From Cupriavidus malaysiensis (GTDB taxonomy: Bacteria > Pseudomonadota > Gammaproteobacteria > Burkholderiales > Burkholderiaceae): 64,000 nucleotides of DNA. Below are positions 1 to 8,231 of this stretch, one piece after another. The notes under the pieces were generated by a model. It made no database searches. It was not told the DNA's origin and was given only the letters and a program-made list of their open reading frames with translations. Location of the stretch: contig NZ_CP017755.1 in NCBI RefSeq assembly GCF_001854325.1, forward strand, positions 2,232,001-2,296,000, in the 5' to 3' direction. Numbering within the stretch: position 1 is the first letter of the stretch; each line of letters opens with the position of its first letter. Made by a program: the position numbers and the translations under genes.

Positions 1-566
1 ACCGGTGTCAGCGCGAAGCCGCCGCGCACGGCGATATTGGCCGCCCCGCGCTGCAGCCGCATGGGCGCGCCGGGCACCGTGCGCGTGCCCTCGGGAAAGA
101 TCACGAGGTTGTTGCCCGCGCGCAGCGAGGCGATGCAATCGTCGACCATGGCCGCGCCAGCGTCGTTGCACACGTAGCCGGTGGCCAGCACCGGTCCGCG
201 CGTGAACGGATTGCGCGCCAGCCCGGCCTTGACCACGCAGTCGGCACGGCGCGTCAGCGCGATCAGGAAGACCACGTCGATCAGCGAGGGGTGGTTGGCG
301 ACGATCAGCAGCCCGCTGCGGCGCAGCCGCTCGGCATGCCGGATCTCGTAGCGCAGCACGCCGAGCCCGCGCATCAGCAGCAGGAACAGCCGGAAGGCAT
401 GGTGCACCAGCTGCTTGCAGGCACGCTGGCGCCGCAGGTCCGGGCCGGGCAGCAGCGCCACCAGCGGGAACACCACGATACGCAGCAGCAGCCCGCCCAG
501 CCCGAAGGTGGAGAAGCAGACGCCGGTGGCGCAGACGCGCCAGGCGCGGTCGATGCGGTCAACCAT
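1..566 (-). CDS. Lysophospholipid (1-acylglycerol-3-phosphate) acyltransferase family protein, 3' end cut by window
   Basis: Read on the minus strand from ATG at 566 and still open at base 1, so the C-terminus lies outside the window. The N-terminal part has a hydrophobic stretch (GVCFSTFGLGGLLLRIVVF). It then shows the two diagnostic PlsC-family blocks: NHPSLID, with the H-x4-D catalytic pair, and FPEGTRTVPG, the acceptor-binding motif. Such enzymes transfer an acyl chain from acyl-ACP or acyl-CoA to a lysolipid at the inner membrane. The start overlaps the stop of the upstream ketosynthase-like gene by 8 bp, so the two are co-transcribed. This pairing is typical of aryl-polyene or related lipid clusters, where the acyltransferase anchors the product. 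Family is clear; the exact substrate is inferred. Confidence 0.85.
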   Translation of the reverse strand, partial: MVDRIDRAWRVCATGVCFSTFGLGGLLLRIVVFPLVALLPGPDLRRQRACKQLVHHAFRLFLLLMRGLGVLRYEIRHAERLRRSGLLIVANHPSLIDVVFLIALTRRADCVVKAGLARNPFTRGPVLATGYVCNDAGAAMVDDCIASLRAGNNLVIFPEGTRTVPGAPMRLQRGAANIAVRGGFALTP

Positions 567-1314
567 GGCGCCGCCACTGCCAGGCGCACTGCTCGCCGTG
601 GTGGATCAGCCCGGCCTCGCCCGACAGCATGAAGCGCAGCACCTCCAGGCCATGCGGCAGCGCGGGCGCTGGGCCGGATGCAGGTGCGGCGGGCACGGCG
701 GAAGAGATCGGCGCCAGCGAGAACACCGGCTCGCCGGCGCGCGGCCGGCCCAGGCGCCAGGCCCAGCCGTACAGCGCGGCAGGCTCGTCGGCGAAGCCCG
801 CATAGGCCTCGGGCAAGGGCGCCTCATAGTGGACCAGCAGGACTTCCGGCGCGCCGTCGGCCAGCAGGGCGCACGCTTCCACCACGCCCGCCTCGACCGT
901 ATCGCGTCCGGCGGCGACAGCCTGCTGGCAGGCGACATCCTTGCGGTCGATGGCATACAGGGCGCCGATGGCGTTGTGCACCGACAGGCCGAAGGCGGTC
1001 GGCGAGACCCCGCCTTCGGCGGCAAGGTCGGAGAGCATGTCGTAGGCGCGCTGCACGTCGCCATGGCGCGAGGCGAACACGGTGGGAATGCCGCCACCCT
1101 GGGCCTGGCATTCGTAGGCCGGCGCGAGCGCGACGCGGCCGAGCGGCACGACGCGACGGCGCAGCATCGGCGCCATGGCCTCCAGCGCCAGGTCGGCCGC
1201 GGCGGCCGAGGCGGACGGCAGCCACGGCGCCGCGCACCATTCCCGCCATGCCTGCTCCGCCTGCAGTCCGCCGGCCCGGGCGGACCAGGCACGAATACCG
1301 AATTCCATTGCCAT
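559..1314 (-). CDS. Beta-ketoacyl synthase-like (chain-length-factor type) protein
   Basis: A 251-residue protein beginning MAMEFGIRAW; an alternative ATG lies at 1308. The open frame continues far upstream, but that sequence is low-complexity Arg-rich and has no homology-like features, so the start here is preferred although the ribosome-binding site is weak. The length and the segments RHGDVQRAYDML, GVSPTAFGLSVHNAIGALYAI and APEVLLVHYEAPLPE match the short N-terminal ketosynthase family (Ketoacyl-synt_2) found in aryl-polyene and related polyketide/fatty-acid clusters. There it probably acts as a chain-length-factor-like partner rather than a complete condensing enzyme. The gene overlaps the acyltransferase by 8 bp. 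The rest of such a cluster would lie beyond the left edge. Confidence 0.7.
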   Translation of the reverse strand: MAMEFGIRAWSARAGGLQAEQAWREWCAAPWLPSASAAAADLALEAMAPMLRRRVVPLGRVALAPAYECQAQGGGIPTVFASRHGDVQRAYDMLSDLAAEGGVSPTAFGLSVHNAIGALYAIDRKDVACQQAVAAGRDTVEAGVVEACALLADGAPEVLLVHYEAPLPEAYAGFADEPAALYGWAWRLGRPRAGEPVFSLAPISSAVPAAPASGPAPALPHGLEVLRFMLSGEAGLIHHGEQCAWQWRRHG

Positions 1315-2286
1315 GCCGTGCGCGTTGGGTGATCGTGATTCCGTATTGCACCCGCGCCGGCGCGCGCCGGCCGTTGCGGGGCGCTGTCGTGGCAGATAAG
1401 TGCGATCGATTGTCGTGGACCGGCGCCAGAGCGGCACCTTCCGAGGCCGGCGCCACACCGTGCGTGTGGCCGCCACGCCTTCCCTGTTTCTTCCTCTCCG
1501 GATGCCGTGCGACAGCCAGGACCGGCCAGGGCGCCGGCACCTACCATGCCAACGTCCCGCCTCGCCCTTAACGGCAATCCGCCGTTGTCCTTGAACCTGC
1601 GCGCGGCGCGCGCGGCCACTTCCCGGCCACTTCCCGGCCATGCCATGGCTGGCCGGAAAAGGCGGCCATAGCCGCTTTCTTCTCTTATCGGGGCGCGATT
1701 TTCTCACAATCCGGCCCGCGGGCGCCAGTTTCGGAGTGTCAGCATCGGTGTCGGCCTGCGGCCGGCCTGCCGCGCCCGACTTCCAGGCCGGCAGGGGCGC
1801 GGGGCGATGCTACAGCGCACGCTCGCGCTGCGGCCGGGCGCGCCGCCCGCATGCCCGGCCACGCTGCCAGGCGGGACGTGCCGCCAGCGGCGGTCGGCCG
1901 CATCGGCGACGATACCAGGCCGGTTCTGTCATCCGCTTCTCCCTGGGCCGGCGGGCGGGGCCGCAGGGCGCGGCGCCACCGATCTGCGCTCAGGCTAGGG
2001 GAACAGGCTTAAGGCTGGCTGAAGCCGGCCAAGGCAGGACGGCGCCGGAAATGGTAGCGCGGGCGACGCGCGACGCACCCGACATGAGCAGGATCGAGAC
2101 AAAAGCGGAGAAATAATCGGGAATTGCCAGCGTAGCGCGAAGATGCTGACTGAACAGGAGGAAAGCCCCGGCACAAAGCCGGGCGGCATCGTCTCACTGC
2201 GCCACGGCAAACCGGGACCGGGCGCGCGCACGATGCGCTGCCCGGCGGCGTGGGCGAGGCGTCCTGCCTCCGCCCACGCCCCGTCA
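1315..2286. other. 972-bp stretch without a convincing gene
   Basis: Open frames here are Arg/Ala/Gly-rich by-products of GC-rich DNA and lack a plausible start or motif. Base composition stays as GC-rich as the flanks. A short direct repeat (cacttcccggc) lies near 1618-1640, and a hairpin sits at the right end, behind the HiPIP gene. It probably holds the promoter of the minus-strand ketosynthase gene; no clear -35/-10 could be assigned. Confidence 0.5.
2247..2280 (-). terminator. Hairpin downstream of the HiPIP gene
   Basis: A perfect 10-bp inverted repeat (GGCGTGGGCG at 2247-2256 and CGCCCACGCC at 2271-2280) begins 7 bp after the HiPIP stop on the minus strand. No T-run follows, so it may be a stabilising 3' stem or a weak terminator. 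Confidence 0.45.
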
Positions 2287-2604
2287 TCAGGCCTTCTTGA
2301 CCCAGGCGCTGCACCAGCCGTTCATCGCCACCTGCTTGCCGGCGAACAGCGGGCACGGACCCTTGGCATCGCCGGCCTTGCCCTGGTACAGCTGGCAGTT
2401 GCCGCAGTGCTGGCTGGCTTCGTGCTTGGGGTACTTGGCCTTGTCGACCTTGTTGGTGTCCGCCTTGTAGCCGAGCGAGACGGCCTGCGGATCCTTCTCG
2501 TCCACCATGGCGCCACCCGCTTGCGCACGTGCCAAGGTGGAAACGGCCATGGCGCCGGCGGCAACGATCGGGATGGTCTTCAGGAACTGACGACGATTGG
2601 ACAT
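2287..2604 (-). CDS. High-potential iron-sulfur protein (HiPIP), Tat-exported
   Basis: 105 residues, starting at ATG 2604 behind a GAAGGAAGC ribosome-binding site. The N-terminus MSNRRQFLKT followed by a hydrophobic Ala-rich stretch and ALA-like cleavage region is a twin-arginine signal. The mature part has the four cysteines of HiPIPs in the usual spacing (CGNC, then GPCPLF, then GWCSAW), which bind one [4Fe-4S] cluster cycling 2+/3+. HiPIPs are soluble periplasmic electron carriers. Its position beside a diheme thiosulfate-dehydrogenase-like cytochrome suggests it accepts electrons from sulfur oxidation. The cluster ligands are seen directly; the redox partner is inferred. Confidence 0.93.
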   Translation of the reverse strand: MSNRRQFLKTIPIVAAGAMAVSTLARAQAGGAMVDEKDPQAVSLGYKADTNKVDKAKYPKHEASQHCGNCQLYQGKAGDAKGPCPLFAGKQVAMNGWCSAWVKKA

Positions 2605-2910
2605 GATGCTTCCTTCTTTATGTGGGGGGGTAGGACTGCACATCGTTGTTGTAGGACGGCGACCGCCGCGTGCCGCATGGGCGATGCCGCGCGCGGGGAC
2701 GGCCCGGCGGCCGCCGCCCATCCATACTAGTCCAAGGGAGAATGGTCATGGCGCCCCGGGGCGCCATGGCCGGCATCATGGATGCGGAATGGGCGGCCGC
2801 CGCACCGCCGCCCGTCGACTCTACCGGAAGCGTGCGCCGCCACGATGACCTGGCGCAAATTCCCGTGGCGCCACGGGTGCACCAGATTGCCGCACCCCGT
2901 CCCGCCGCGC
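2605..2910. other. 306-bp intergenic region between the diheme cytochrome and HiPIP genes
   Basis: No convincing gene. It contains a perfect 22-bp palindrome (listed separately) and should hold the HiPIP promoter on the minus strand. Frames on either strand are short and low-complexity. Confidence 0.5.
2747..2768. repeat. Perfect 22-bp palindrome without a loop
   Basis: The sequence CATGGCGCCCC is followed immediately by its exact reverse complement. It lies downstream of the diheme cytochrome stop and about 145 bp upstream of the HiPIP start. It could be a transcription-termination hairpin or a binding site for a dimeric regulator. No T-run follows on either strand. Confidence 0.6.
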
Positions 2911-3735
2911 CTAGCGCGCGTCCTTGGGCTTGCCGCCCAGCGGCCAGTCCTTGGCCCGTGCCGCATAGTCGGGGCGAGGCTGCTGCGTGAAGTAGGCCGC
3001 CACGTCCACCGCGTCCTGCGCGGACAGCGTGCCGCCCTGGCCCAGCGGCATGTTGTGCTTGACGAAGGCCGCCGCGGTGTACAGGCGCGCCATGCCCGCG
3101 CCGACATTGAACGCATCCTTGCCCCATACCGGCGGGAACACATAGCCGCCGGCCGGATTGGGCATGCCCTGCCCCTCGGCGCCATGGCAGGACGCGCACT
3201 GGGCGGCGTAGAGCGCGGCACCGTGCTTGCTGTCGGGCACCAGCGCCGTATCGATCTTCTCGAAGCCGCGGCCGGCCACGTCGTGGCCGACCGGCACGCC
3301 GGTGGACAGCCACTTCATATAGGCCAGGATGTCGTTCATCTCGCCGGAATCGGGCGCCAGCGGCTTGCCGTTCATGGAGCGCTGGAAGCAGTCGTTGACG
3401 CGCTCCTGCAGGGAAATCACCTTGCCACTGCGTGCGCGGTACTCGGGAAAGGCAGCGGTCAGCCCGACCCACGGCGAGGCGTAGGGCACGGTGCCGCCGT
3501 TCAGGTGGCAGTTGGTGCAGTTCAAGCCGTTGCCGACGTTGCCCGGCAACAGCTTGCGGGTATCGCTGAGCAAGGCCTTGCCGCGCAGGATGGCTTCGCC
3601 CACCGCGCCCTTCGGCACGCTGGCCGGGTCCGGCACGACGAAGGGGACCTGGTCCTGCGCCGCGCGCGCCGGCAACGCGGCGGCGAGCGCCAGGGCCAGC
3701 GCCAGGGGAACGGCCATCTTCAGGGGAATCCGCAT
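2911..3735 (-). CDS. tsdA: Diheme cytochrome c, TsdA-like thiosulfate dehydrogenase candidate
   Basis: 274 residues. The start at 3735 (MRIPLKM) is chosen because a Sec signal peptide ending around ARA follows and GAGAGAAG lies just upstream. Two c-type heme sites are visible: CTNCH at residues 73-77 and CASCH at 180-184. Between them is ERVNDCFQRSMNGKP, which resembles the TsdA region whose cysteine (here Cys116) is an unusual axial heme ligand. TsdA joins two thiosulfates to tetrathionate in the periplasm and passes two electrons to a carrier. Downstream lies a HiPIP gene, and upstream are YeeE/YedE thiosulfate-type transporter genes and a persulfide-sensing regulator, all supporting a sulfur role. 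A different diheme c cytochrome (SoxXA/CcoP-like) is less likely. Confidence 0.78.
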   Translation of the reverse strand: MRIPLKMAVPLALALALAAALPARAAQDQVPFVVPDPASVPKGAVGEAILRGKALLSDTRKLLPGNVGNGLNCTNCHLNGGTVPYASPWVGLTAAFPEYRARSGKVISLQERVNDCFQRSMNGKPLAPDSGEMNDILAYMKWLSTGVPVGHDVAGRGFEKIDTALVPDSKHGAALYAAQCASCHGAEGQGMPNPAGGYVFPPVWGKDAFNVGAGMARLYTAAAFVKHNMPLGQGGTLSAQDAVDVAAYFTQQPRPDYAARAKDWPLGGKPKDAR

Positions 3736-3815
3736 GTGTCTTCTCTCTTCCATGTCGTGTGGTGTTGTTTTGTATTCTCTTCTGTTCTGTTGTGGGTGCT
3801 GATGCGCCCCGCCGC

Positions 3816-4271
3816 TCAGGACTTGCCGGCCGCCGCCGGCTGCGCCGCACGCCGGGCCGCGCCGACGCGTTCGACGCCTTCGAACACCAGCATGCCGGCC
3901 AGCATCGCGGCGACGAAGCCCCAGGCCTTGGCATAGCCGGCCCCGAGCGCGACCAGCGCGGGGCCGGGGCAGAATCCGGCCAGGCCCCAGCCCACGCCGA
4001 AGGCGGCGCTGCCCAGCACCAGCCGGAGCGTGATCACACTGCTGGCGGGCAGCTGCATCGGCAGCCCGAGCAACGAGCGCTGGCGGCGCTTGGCCAGGAA
4101 GAAGGCGAAGAAGCTCACGCAGATGGCCCCCACCATGACGAACACCAGCGACGGGTCCCACTCGCCGGCCAGGTCGAGGAAGCCGAGCACCTTGGCAGGA
4201 TTGGCCATGCCGGACACCATCAGCCCGATGCCGAACAGCAGGCCGGAAATCAGCGCGGTCAGGATCGGCAT
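3816..4271 (-). CDS. YeeE/YedE (PmpB-like) sulfur-compound transporter half
   Basis: 151 residues with about four hydrophobic segments and the signature GLAGFCPGPA, whose cysteine is the conserved functional residue of the YeeE/YedE family. Full-length YeeE imports thiosulfate by relaying it between cysteines. In many proteobacteria the protein is split into two half-size genes, as here. It begins one base after the stop of the first half at 4273, so the two are translationally coupled. It is cytoplasmic-membrane located. The first half, the regulator and the TsdA-like gene lie on the same strand and probably form one operon. Confidence 0.85.
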   Translation of the reverse strand: MPILTALISGLLFGIGLMVSGMANPAKVLGFLDLAGEWDPSLVFVMVGAICVSFFAFFLAKRRQRSLLGLPMQLPASSVITLRLVLGSAAFGVGWGLAGFCPGPALVALGAGYAKAWGFVAAMLAGMLVFEGVERVGAARRAAQPAAAGKS

Positions 4272-4272
4272 C

Positions 4273-4707
4273 TCAGGCTCCCAGCAGGTGGCGGGTCACG
4301 AAGACGGTGGCAAAGCCCGCCACCATGAAGGTCAGCGTCGCCACCAGCGAGCGGATCGAGCCGCGCGCGATGCCGCACACGCCGTGGCCGCTGGTGCAGC
4401 CGCTGGCGAAGCGCGTCCCCAGGCCGACCAGGAGGCCGGCCAGCAGCACCTCGCCCCAGCCGCTCTCGATGTCGGGGTGCATCGCATGGCCGGACAGCGC
4501 CGCCAGCAGCGGCGCGCCGACCAGCCCGGCGAGGAAGGCCGCGCGCCAGGCCACGTCCTTGCGCGGCCGCGCGAACAGGCCGCCGACGATGCCGCTGATG
4601 CCGGCGATGCGCCCGTTGCACAGGACCAGCAGCGCGGCGGCGGCGCCGATCATCACGCCGCCCGAAAAGGACAGCGTGGGGGTGAAGTTTCCAAGGTCGA
4701 TCAGCAT
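4273..4707 (-). CDS. YeeE/YedE (PmpA-like) sulfur-compound transporter half
   Basis: 144 residues starting MLIDLGNF at 4707. The frame stays open upstream, but that part overlaps the regulator gene, so the internal ATG 46 bp after the regulator stop is preferred. It has four predicted membrane stretches and the conserved block SGCTSGHGVCG. This is the N-terminal-half signature of YeeE/YedE proteins, with cysteines that carry thiosulfate or other sulfane sulfur. With the following half gene it should make one complete channel-like transporter in the inner membrane. Function as a thiosulfate importer is known for YeeE; the substrate here is inferred from the TsdA-like and BigR-like neighbours. 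Confidence 0.85.
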   Translation of the reverse strand: MLIDLGNFTPTLSFSGGVMIGAAAALLVLCNGRIAGISGIVGGLFARPRKDVAWRAAFLAGLVGAPLLAALSGHAMHPDIESGWGEVLLAGLLVGLGTRFASGCTSGHGVCGIARGSIRSLVATLTFMVAGFATVFVTRHLLGA

Positions 4708-4753
4708 GGTGTCTCCTGCAAGTCTCGATATTCGTGGGCGCGGGCCGGCCCCG

Positions 4754-5161
4754 CTAGCGCGGCGCGGCCAGGTCGCCGGGGTCGCCGGGGTCGCCGGGCT
4801 CTGCGCAATAGTGCTGGTACAAGGTCTGCATGACGGCCATTGCCTGCGGGCTGGCAATGGCGTAGAAGATGTGCTTGCCTTCGCGGCGCGTGGACACGAC
4901 CCCGCTGTCGCGCAGTACGCCGAGCTGCTGCGACAGGGTCGGCTGGCGGATGCCCAGGCGCGCCTCCAGGTCGCCCACGCGCAGTTCGCCCTGCGCCAGT
5001 TGGCACATCAGCAGCAGCCGGTCCGGATTGGCCAGCACCTTGAGCAAGCCGCAGGCGCGGGCGGCCGCGCCGCGCATGGCATCGACCTCGATGTCCGCGG
5101 CGCTCTCGGCGCTCTCGGCGCCATCTCCACCATCAGGCAGGTGCTCCGGCAAGCCGTCCAT
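4754..5161 (-). CDS. bigR: ArsR-family persulfide-sensing repressor (BigR/SqrR type)
   Basis: 135 residues with a winged helix: recognition region QPTLSQQLGVLRDSGVVSTRREGKHIFY at about residues 73-100. Cys53 (LLMCQL) and Cys119 (HYCAEP) are 66 residues apart, the same spacing as the two sensing cysteines of SqrR (Cys41 and Cys107), which form a tetrasulfide bridge under sulfide or persulfide stress and release DNA. It has an acidic N-terminal extension of about 25 residues and a GDPGDPGD repeat near its end. The start is supported by GAGGAG upstream. It heads the YeeE/YedE-tsdA operon and lies just behind an AT-rich promoter, so it probably represses the operon and itself. Confidence 0.85.
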   Translation of the reverse strand: MDGLPEHLPDGGDGAESAESAADIEVDAMRGAAARACGLLKVLANPDRLLLMCQLAQGELRVGDLEARLGIRQPTLSQQLGVLRDSGVVSTRREGKHIFYAIASPQAMAVMQTLYQHYCAEPGDPGDPGDLAAPR

Positions 5162-5190
5162 CGGGCACTCCTCCTCAGTCTTTACCGGTC

Positions 5191-5221
5191 GATATTATAT
5201 ATATTTGTATATTGATAGCAA
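5191..5221 (-). promoter_or_regulatory. Promoter and likely BigR-type operator of the sulfur operon
   Basis: Strikingly AT-rich island in GC-rich DNA, about 30 bp upstream of the regulator start. On the minus strand it reads TTGCTA (5216-5221), a 16-bp spacer and a perfect TATAAT (5194-5199). The alternating TATATA/TATTTG sequence overlapping the -10 is a plausible repressor site; the operator itself is inferred. Confidence 0.65.
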
Positions 5222-5429
5222 GACCCCAGGCCTGGGATGCGGCTCGTCTCCCGCCTCTCTCCAGCCAGCGCGCCCGGCCTCCCCAGCCGATATGAATAGG
5301 CGAAAAGCTTCGTTGTGAGGTGCAAGGCCTTCCCCAATACTAGTTGCCAGCCCTGCCGGGCGGACGCGCCACAGGGCGCCCGCGCCCTCCTTCCTCCCAG
5401 CCGGCAGGCCAGCCAGGACCGAACACCCG

Positions 5430-6503
5430 ATGCCAGCCAACGCCACGCCTTCCCACGCGCGCCGCCGCGCACTCCAGCAACTCGCCGCGCTCGCCGCCGG
5501 CGGCGTCGGGCTCGGCCTGGCCGCCTGCTCGCGCGAAGACGCGCAGGCGCCCGGCAAGGCCGCCGCGGGCGGCGCTCCCGCCGTCATCCGGCAGGCCGGC
5601 GACAAGGTCCGCTTCAAGTATCCCGACAACCCGAGCTTCGACCTGGTCTACCTGGCCGACCAGCTCGGCTACTTCGACGGCAGCAATACGCGCCCCGACT
5701 ATATCGGCAAGGTGGCCGCGCCGCAGATCATCCCGCTGGTGGGCACCGGCGAGATCGACTTCGGCTCGCGCATGGTGCCGCTGGTGATCTCGGCCTTCGC
5801 CAGCGGCGCCGACATCCAGGTGGTGGCGGCCGGCGGTGAAACGCTGGAAGCGGCGCCGCACATGAAGTATTTCGTGCGCAAGGACTCGGGCATCCGCCAG
5901 CCCAAGGACCTGGAAGGCAAGACCATCGGCTTCAACAGCTTCGGCGCCTGCGCGGAATTCGTCACCAAGACCTTCCTGCGCCAGAAGGGCGTGGACGTCA
6001 GCAAGATCAACTTCGTGGTGATCCCCGACGACCAGGCCGAGCAGACCCTGGCCACCGGCAACACCGACCTCGCCATCATCCACGCGCCCTACTCCGGCCG
6101 CGCCGACCATGCGCCCAACCTGGTGCGGCTGTGGAGCGACTACGACCTCGACCGCGGCCTGGGCGGCATGGCGCCGTACAGCGCGCACGGCAAGTTCATC
6201 CGCGAGCATCCGGAGGCCGTGCGCGACGTGGTGACGGCGCTGGCCAAGGCCGCCAACTGGGTCAACGCCAATCCGGAAGACGCCCGCAAGCTGGTGTCCC
6301 AGCGCATCAAGCTCGACCTCCAGTACGTCGACCGCTATGCCTACGTCAAGGACCTCGTCATCACCGAACCGCCGATCCAGTACTACATCGACGTGCTGGA
6401 GCGCGAAGGCAAGCTGGCGCGCGGCAAGGTGGCCGCGCACCAGATCTACACCAACGCCTTCAACCCCTACGCCAGCGGCGGCGCCGCGCCGGCCAAGGCC
6501 TGA
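5430..6503 (+). CDS. ABC transporter substrate-binding lipoprotein-like protein, NitT/TauT (NMT1) family
   Basis: 357 residues. The N-terminus has twin arginines (HARRRALQQLAALAAGG) and then GLAACS, so it may be Tat-exported and lipidated at the cysteine. The body has the type-II periplasmic binding fold of SsuA/TauA/NMT1-like proteins, for example ADQLGYFDG near the start of the mature part, the hinge-like KDLEGKTIGFNSFG, and NTDLAIIHAPYSG. It captures a small anionic or aromatic substrate and delivers it to the permease. ATPase and permease genes follow 10 bp downstream and overlapping. The substrate cannot be read from the sequence; a taurine/sulfonate-like or aromatic compound is plausible, given the sulfur genes upstream. 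Confidence 0.88.
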   Translation: MPANATPSHARRRALQQLAALAAGGVGLGLAACSREDAQAPGKAAAGGAPAVIRQAGDKVRFKYPDNPSFDLVYLADQLGYFDGSNTRPDYIGKVAAPQIIPLVGTGEIDFGSRMVPLVISAFASGADIQVVAAGGETLEAAPHMKYFVRKDSGIRQPKDLEGKTIGFNSFGACAEFVTKTFLRQKGVDVSKINFVVIPDDQAEQTLATGNTDLAIIHAPYSGRADHAPNLVRLWSDYDLDRGLGGMAPYSAHGKFIREHPEAVRDVVTALAKAANWVNANPEDARKLVSQRIKLDLQYVDRYAYVKDLVITEPPIQYYIDVLEREGKLARGKVAAHQIYTNAFNPYASGGAAPAKA

Positions 6504-6513
6504 AGGAAACCCC

Positions 6514-7446
6514 ATGTCCGGCAAGATCAGCGCGCGTGGCGTGCGCATGGACTACGCGGTGCGCAACGACGCCGGCCAGCCCGAAGAGGTGGCCGTGCTG
6601 CGCGACTTCGACCTCGACGTGCGCGAGGGCGAGTTCCTCTCCATCCTCGGTCCCTCGGGCTGCGGCAAGTCCACCTTCCTCTCCATCCTGGCCGGCCTGA
6701 CCGAGCGCACCGGCGGCAGCATCCGCATCGACGGCCGTGCGCTGGCCGGCATCAACCCGTACCAGGGCGTGGTGTTCCAGGGCTACGCGCTGTTTCCCTG
6801 GCGCACCGTGCTGGAGAACATCGAGGTCGGCCTGGAGATCCGCGGCGTGGCCAAGGCCGAGCGCCGCCGCATCGCGCAGGAGTATCTCGAACTGGTCGGC
6901 CTGGCGGGCGCCGGCAGCCGCTATCCGCACGAGATCTCCGGCGGCATGAAGCAGCGCGTGGCGATCGCGCGCGCGCTCGCCTACAAGCCCGACGTGCTGC
7001 TGATGGACGAGCCCTTCGCCGCGCTCGATGCGCAGACGCGCGAGATCCTGCAGGGCGAGCTGCTGCGCATCTGGGAGCAGTACCGCAAGACCATCGTCTT
7101 CATCACCCACAGCCTCGACGAAGCCATCTTCCTGTCCGACCGCATCGCGGTGATGACGCGCCGGCCCGGCACCGTCAAGCAGATCCTCGACGTGCCCCTG
7201 CCGCGCCCGCGCCTGCCCGAGCTGCGCAATGCCGCAGCCTTCGTCCACCTGCGCCAGCAGGCCTGGGACATCCTCAAGGACGAGGTGCAGTTCGCCAGCC
7301 CGGCGGCGACGCCGCGGCCGCTCGGCGCCACCGCCGACCCGCGCGAGCGCGGCGAGGCGGCCGCGGTGCCCCCCACAGTGGCCGTGCCGCCACCGGTGGC
7401 ACCCGGCCGGCCTGTATCCGCCACGGCGGCGGAGGCCGCACCATGA
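6514..7446 (+). CDS. ABC transporter ATP-binding protein, SsuB/TauB type
   Basis: 310 residues from ATG 6514, preceded by AAGGAAA; the longer open frame overlaps the binding-protein gene and is rejected. All ATPase motifs are present: Walker A GPSGCGKST, Q-loop VFQGYALFPW, signature SGGMKQR, Walker B VLLMDEPFAALD and the switch histidine in FITHSLDEA. The C-terminus carries a 60-residue Ala/Pro-rich tail, longer than the family norm and without visible motifs. It energises import by the permease encoded next, whose ATG overlaps its stop (ATGA). Confidence 0.93.
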   Translation: MSGKISARGVRMDYAVRNDAGQPEEVAVLRDFDLDVREGEFLSILGPSGCGKSTFLSILAGLTERTGGSIRIDGRALAGINPYQGVVFQGYALFPWRTVLENIEVGLEIRGVAKAERRRIAQEYLELVGLAGAGSRYPHEISGGMKQRVAIARALAYKPDVLLMDEPFAALDAQTREILQGELLRIWEQYRKTIVFITHSLDEAIFLSDRIAVMTRRPGTVKQILDVPLPRPRLPELRNAAAFVHLRQQAWDILKDEVQFASPAATPRPLGATADPRERGEAAAVPPTVAVPPPVAPGRPVSATAAEAAP

Positions 7447-8231
7447 GCGCCCGCAAGCGATCCCTCCGCCTCGGCGAACATGTGCTCGGCCTGGCCGGCA
7501 TCGCCGCCTTCCTGCTGCTGTGGGAGGCCGTGCCGCGCCTGGGCATCGTCAGCCAGGCCTACCTGAGCCCGCCTTCACAGGTCGCCGAGGCGATCTGGCA
7601 GCTGCTCGCCAGCGGCGCCCTCGCCAAGCACCTGGCCGCCAGCCTGCAGCGCTCGCTGTACGGCCTGGCGCTCGCCATCGGCCTGGGCGTGACACTCGGC
7701 CTGCTGATGGGCTGGTTCGCGCGCTTCGAGACCGTGGTCGACCCCATCCTGCAGCTGTTCCGGCAGACTTCGGCGTTCGCGCTGTTCCCGGTCTTCATCC
7801 TCTTCCTCGGCATCGGCGAGCTGTCCAAGGTGGCGCTGATCTTCTGGGCCTCGTTCTGGCCGGTGCTGCTGAGCACGATCAGCGGCGTGCGCCAGGTCGA
7901 CCCGTTGCTGATCCACTCGGCCCGCTCGATGGGCGCCTCGCGCGCCTTCGTGTTCCGCAAGGTGGTGCTGCCGGCGGCGGCGCCGTCGATCTTCACCGGC
8001 ATCCGGCTGGCGGGCACCTACTGCGTCACGGCGCTGGTGGCGGCCGAGATGATCGGTGCGCATTCGGGCCTGGGCTTCCTCACGCTCAATGCGCAGGAAG
8101 TATTCCAGATCCCCACCATGTATGCGGGCATCCTGCTGCTGGCCCTGCTGGGCCTGGCCATGAACTACGCGCTGGCGCTGGTGGAGCGGCGCCTGACGCG
8201 CTGGCGGCGCGGGCTGACGCTCAATGCCTGA
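7443..8231 (+). CDS. ABC transporter permease, SsuC/TauC type
   Basis: 262 residues, six hydrophobic segments, inner membrane. The cytoplasmic EAA loop region reads HSARSMGASRAFVFRKVVLPAAAPSIFTGIRLAG, typical of binding-protein-dependent permeases and the contact site for the ATPase. The ATG overlaps the ATPase stop, and the gene overlaps the next one by 8 bp, so all four are one operon. It forms the homodimeric channel of a NitT/TauT importer. Confidence 0.93.
   Translation: MSARKRSLRLGEHVLGLAGIAAFLLLWEAVPRLGIVSQAYLSPPSQVAEAIWQLLASGALAKHLAASLQRSLYGLALAIGLGVTLGLLMGWFARFETVVDPILQLFRQTSAFALFPVFILFLGIGELSKVALIFWASFWPVLLSTISGVRQVDPLLIHSARSMGASRAFVFRKVVLPAAAPSIFTGIRLAGTYCVTALVAAEMIGAHSGLGFLTLNAQEVFQIPTMYAGILLLALLGLAMNYALALVERRLTRWRRGLTLNA

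Noticed and set aside
1315..1707. N-terminal extension of the ketosynthase-like protein by 131 residues
   Set aside because: The sequence is Arg/Gly/Trp-rich, lacks family similarity and has an internal start that gives the usual family length.
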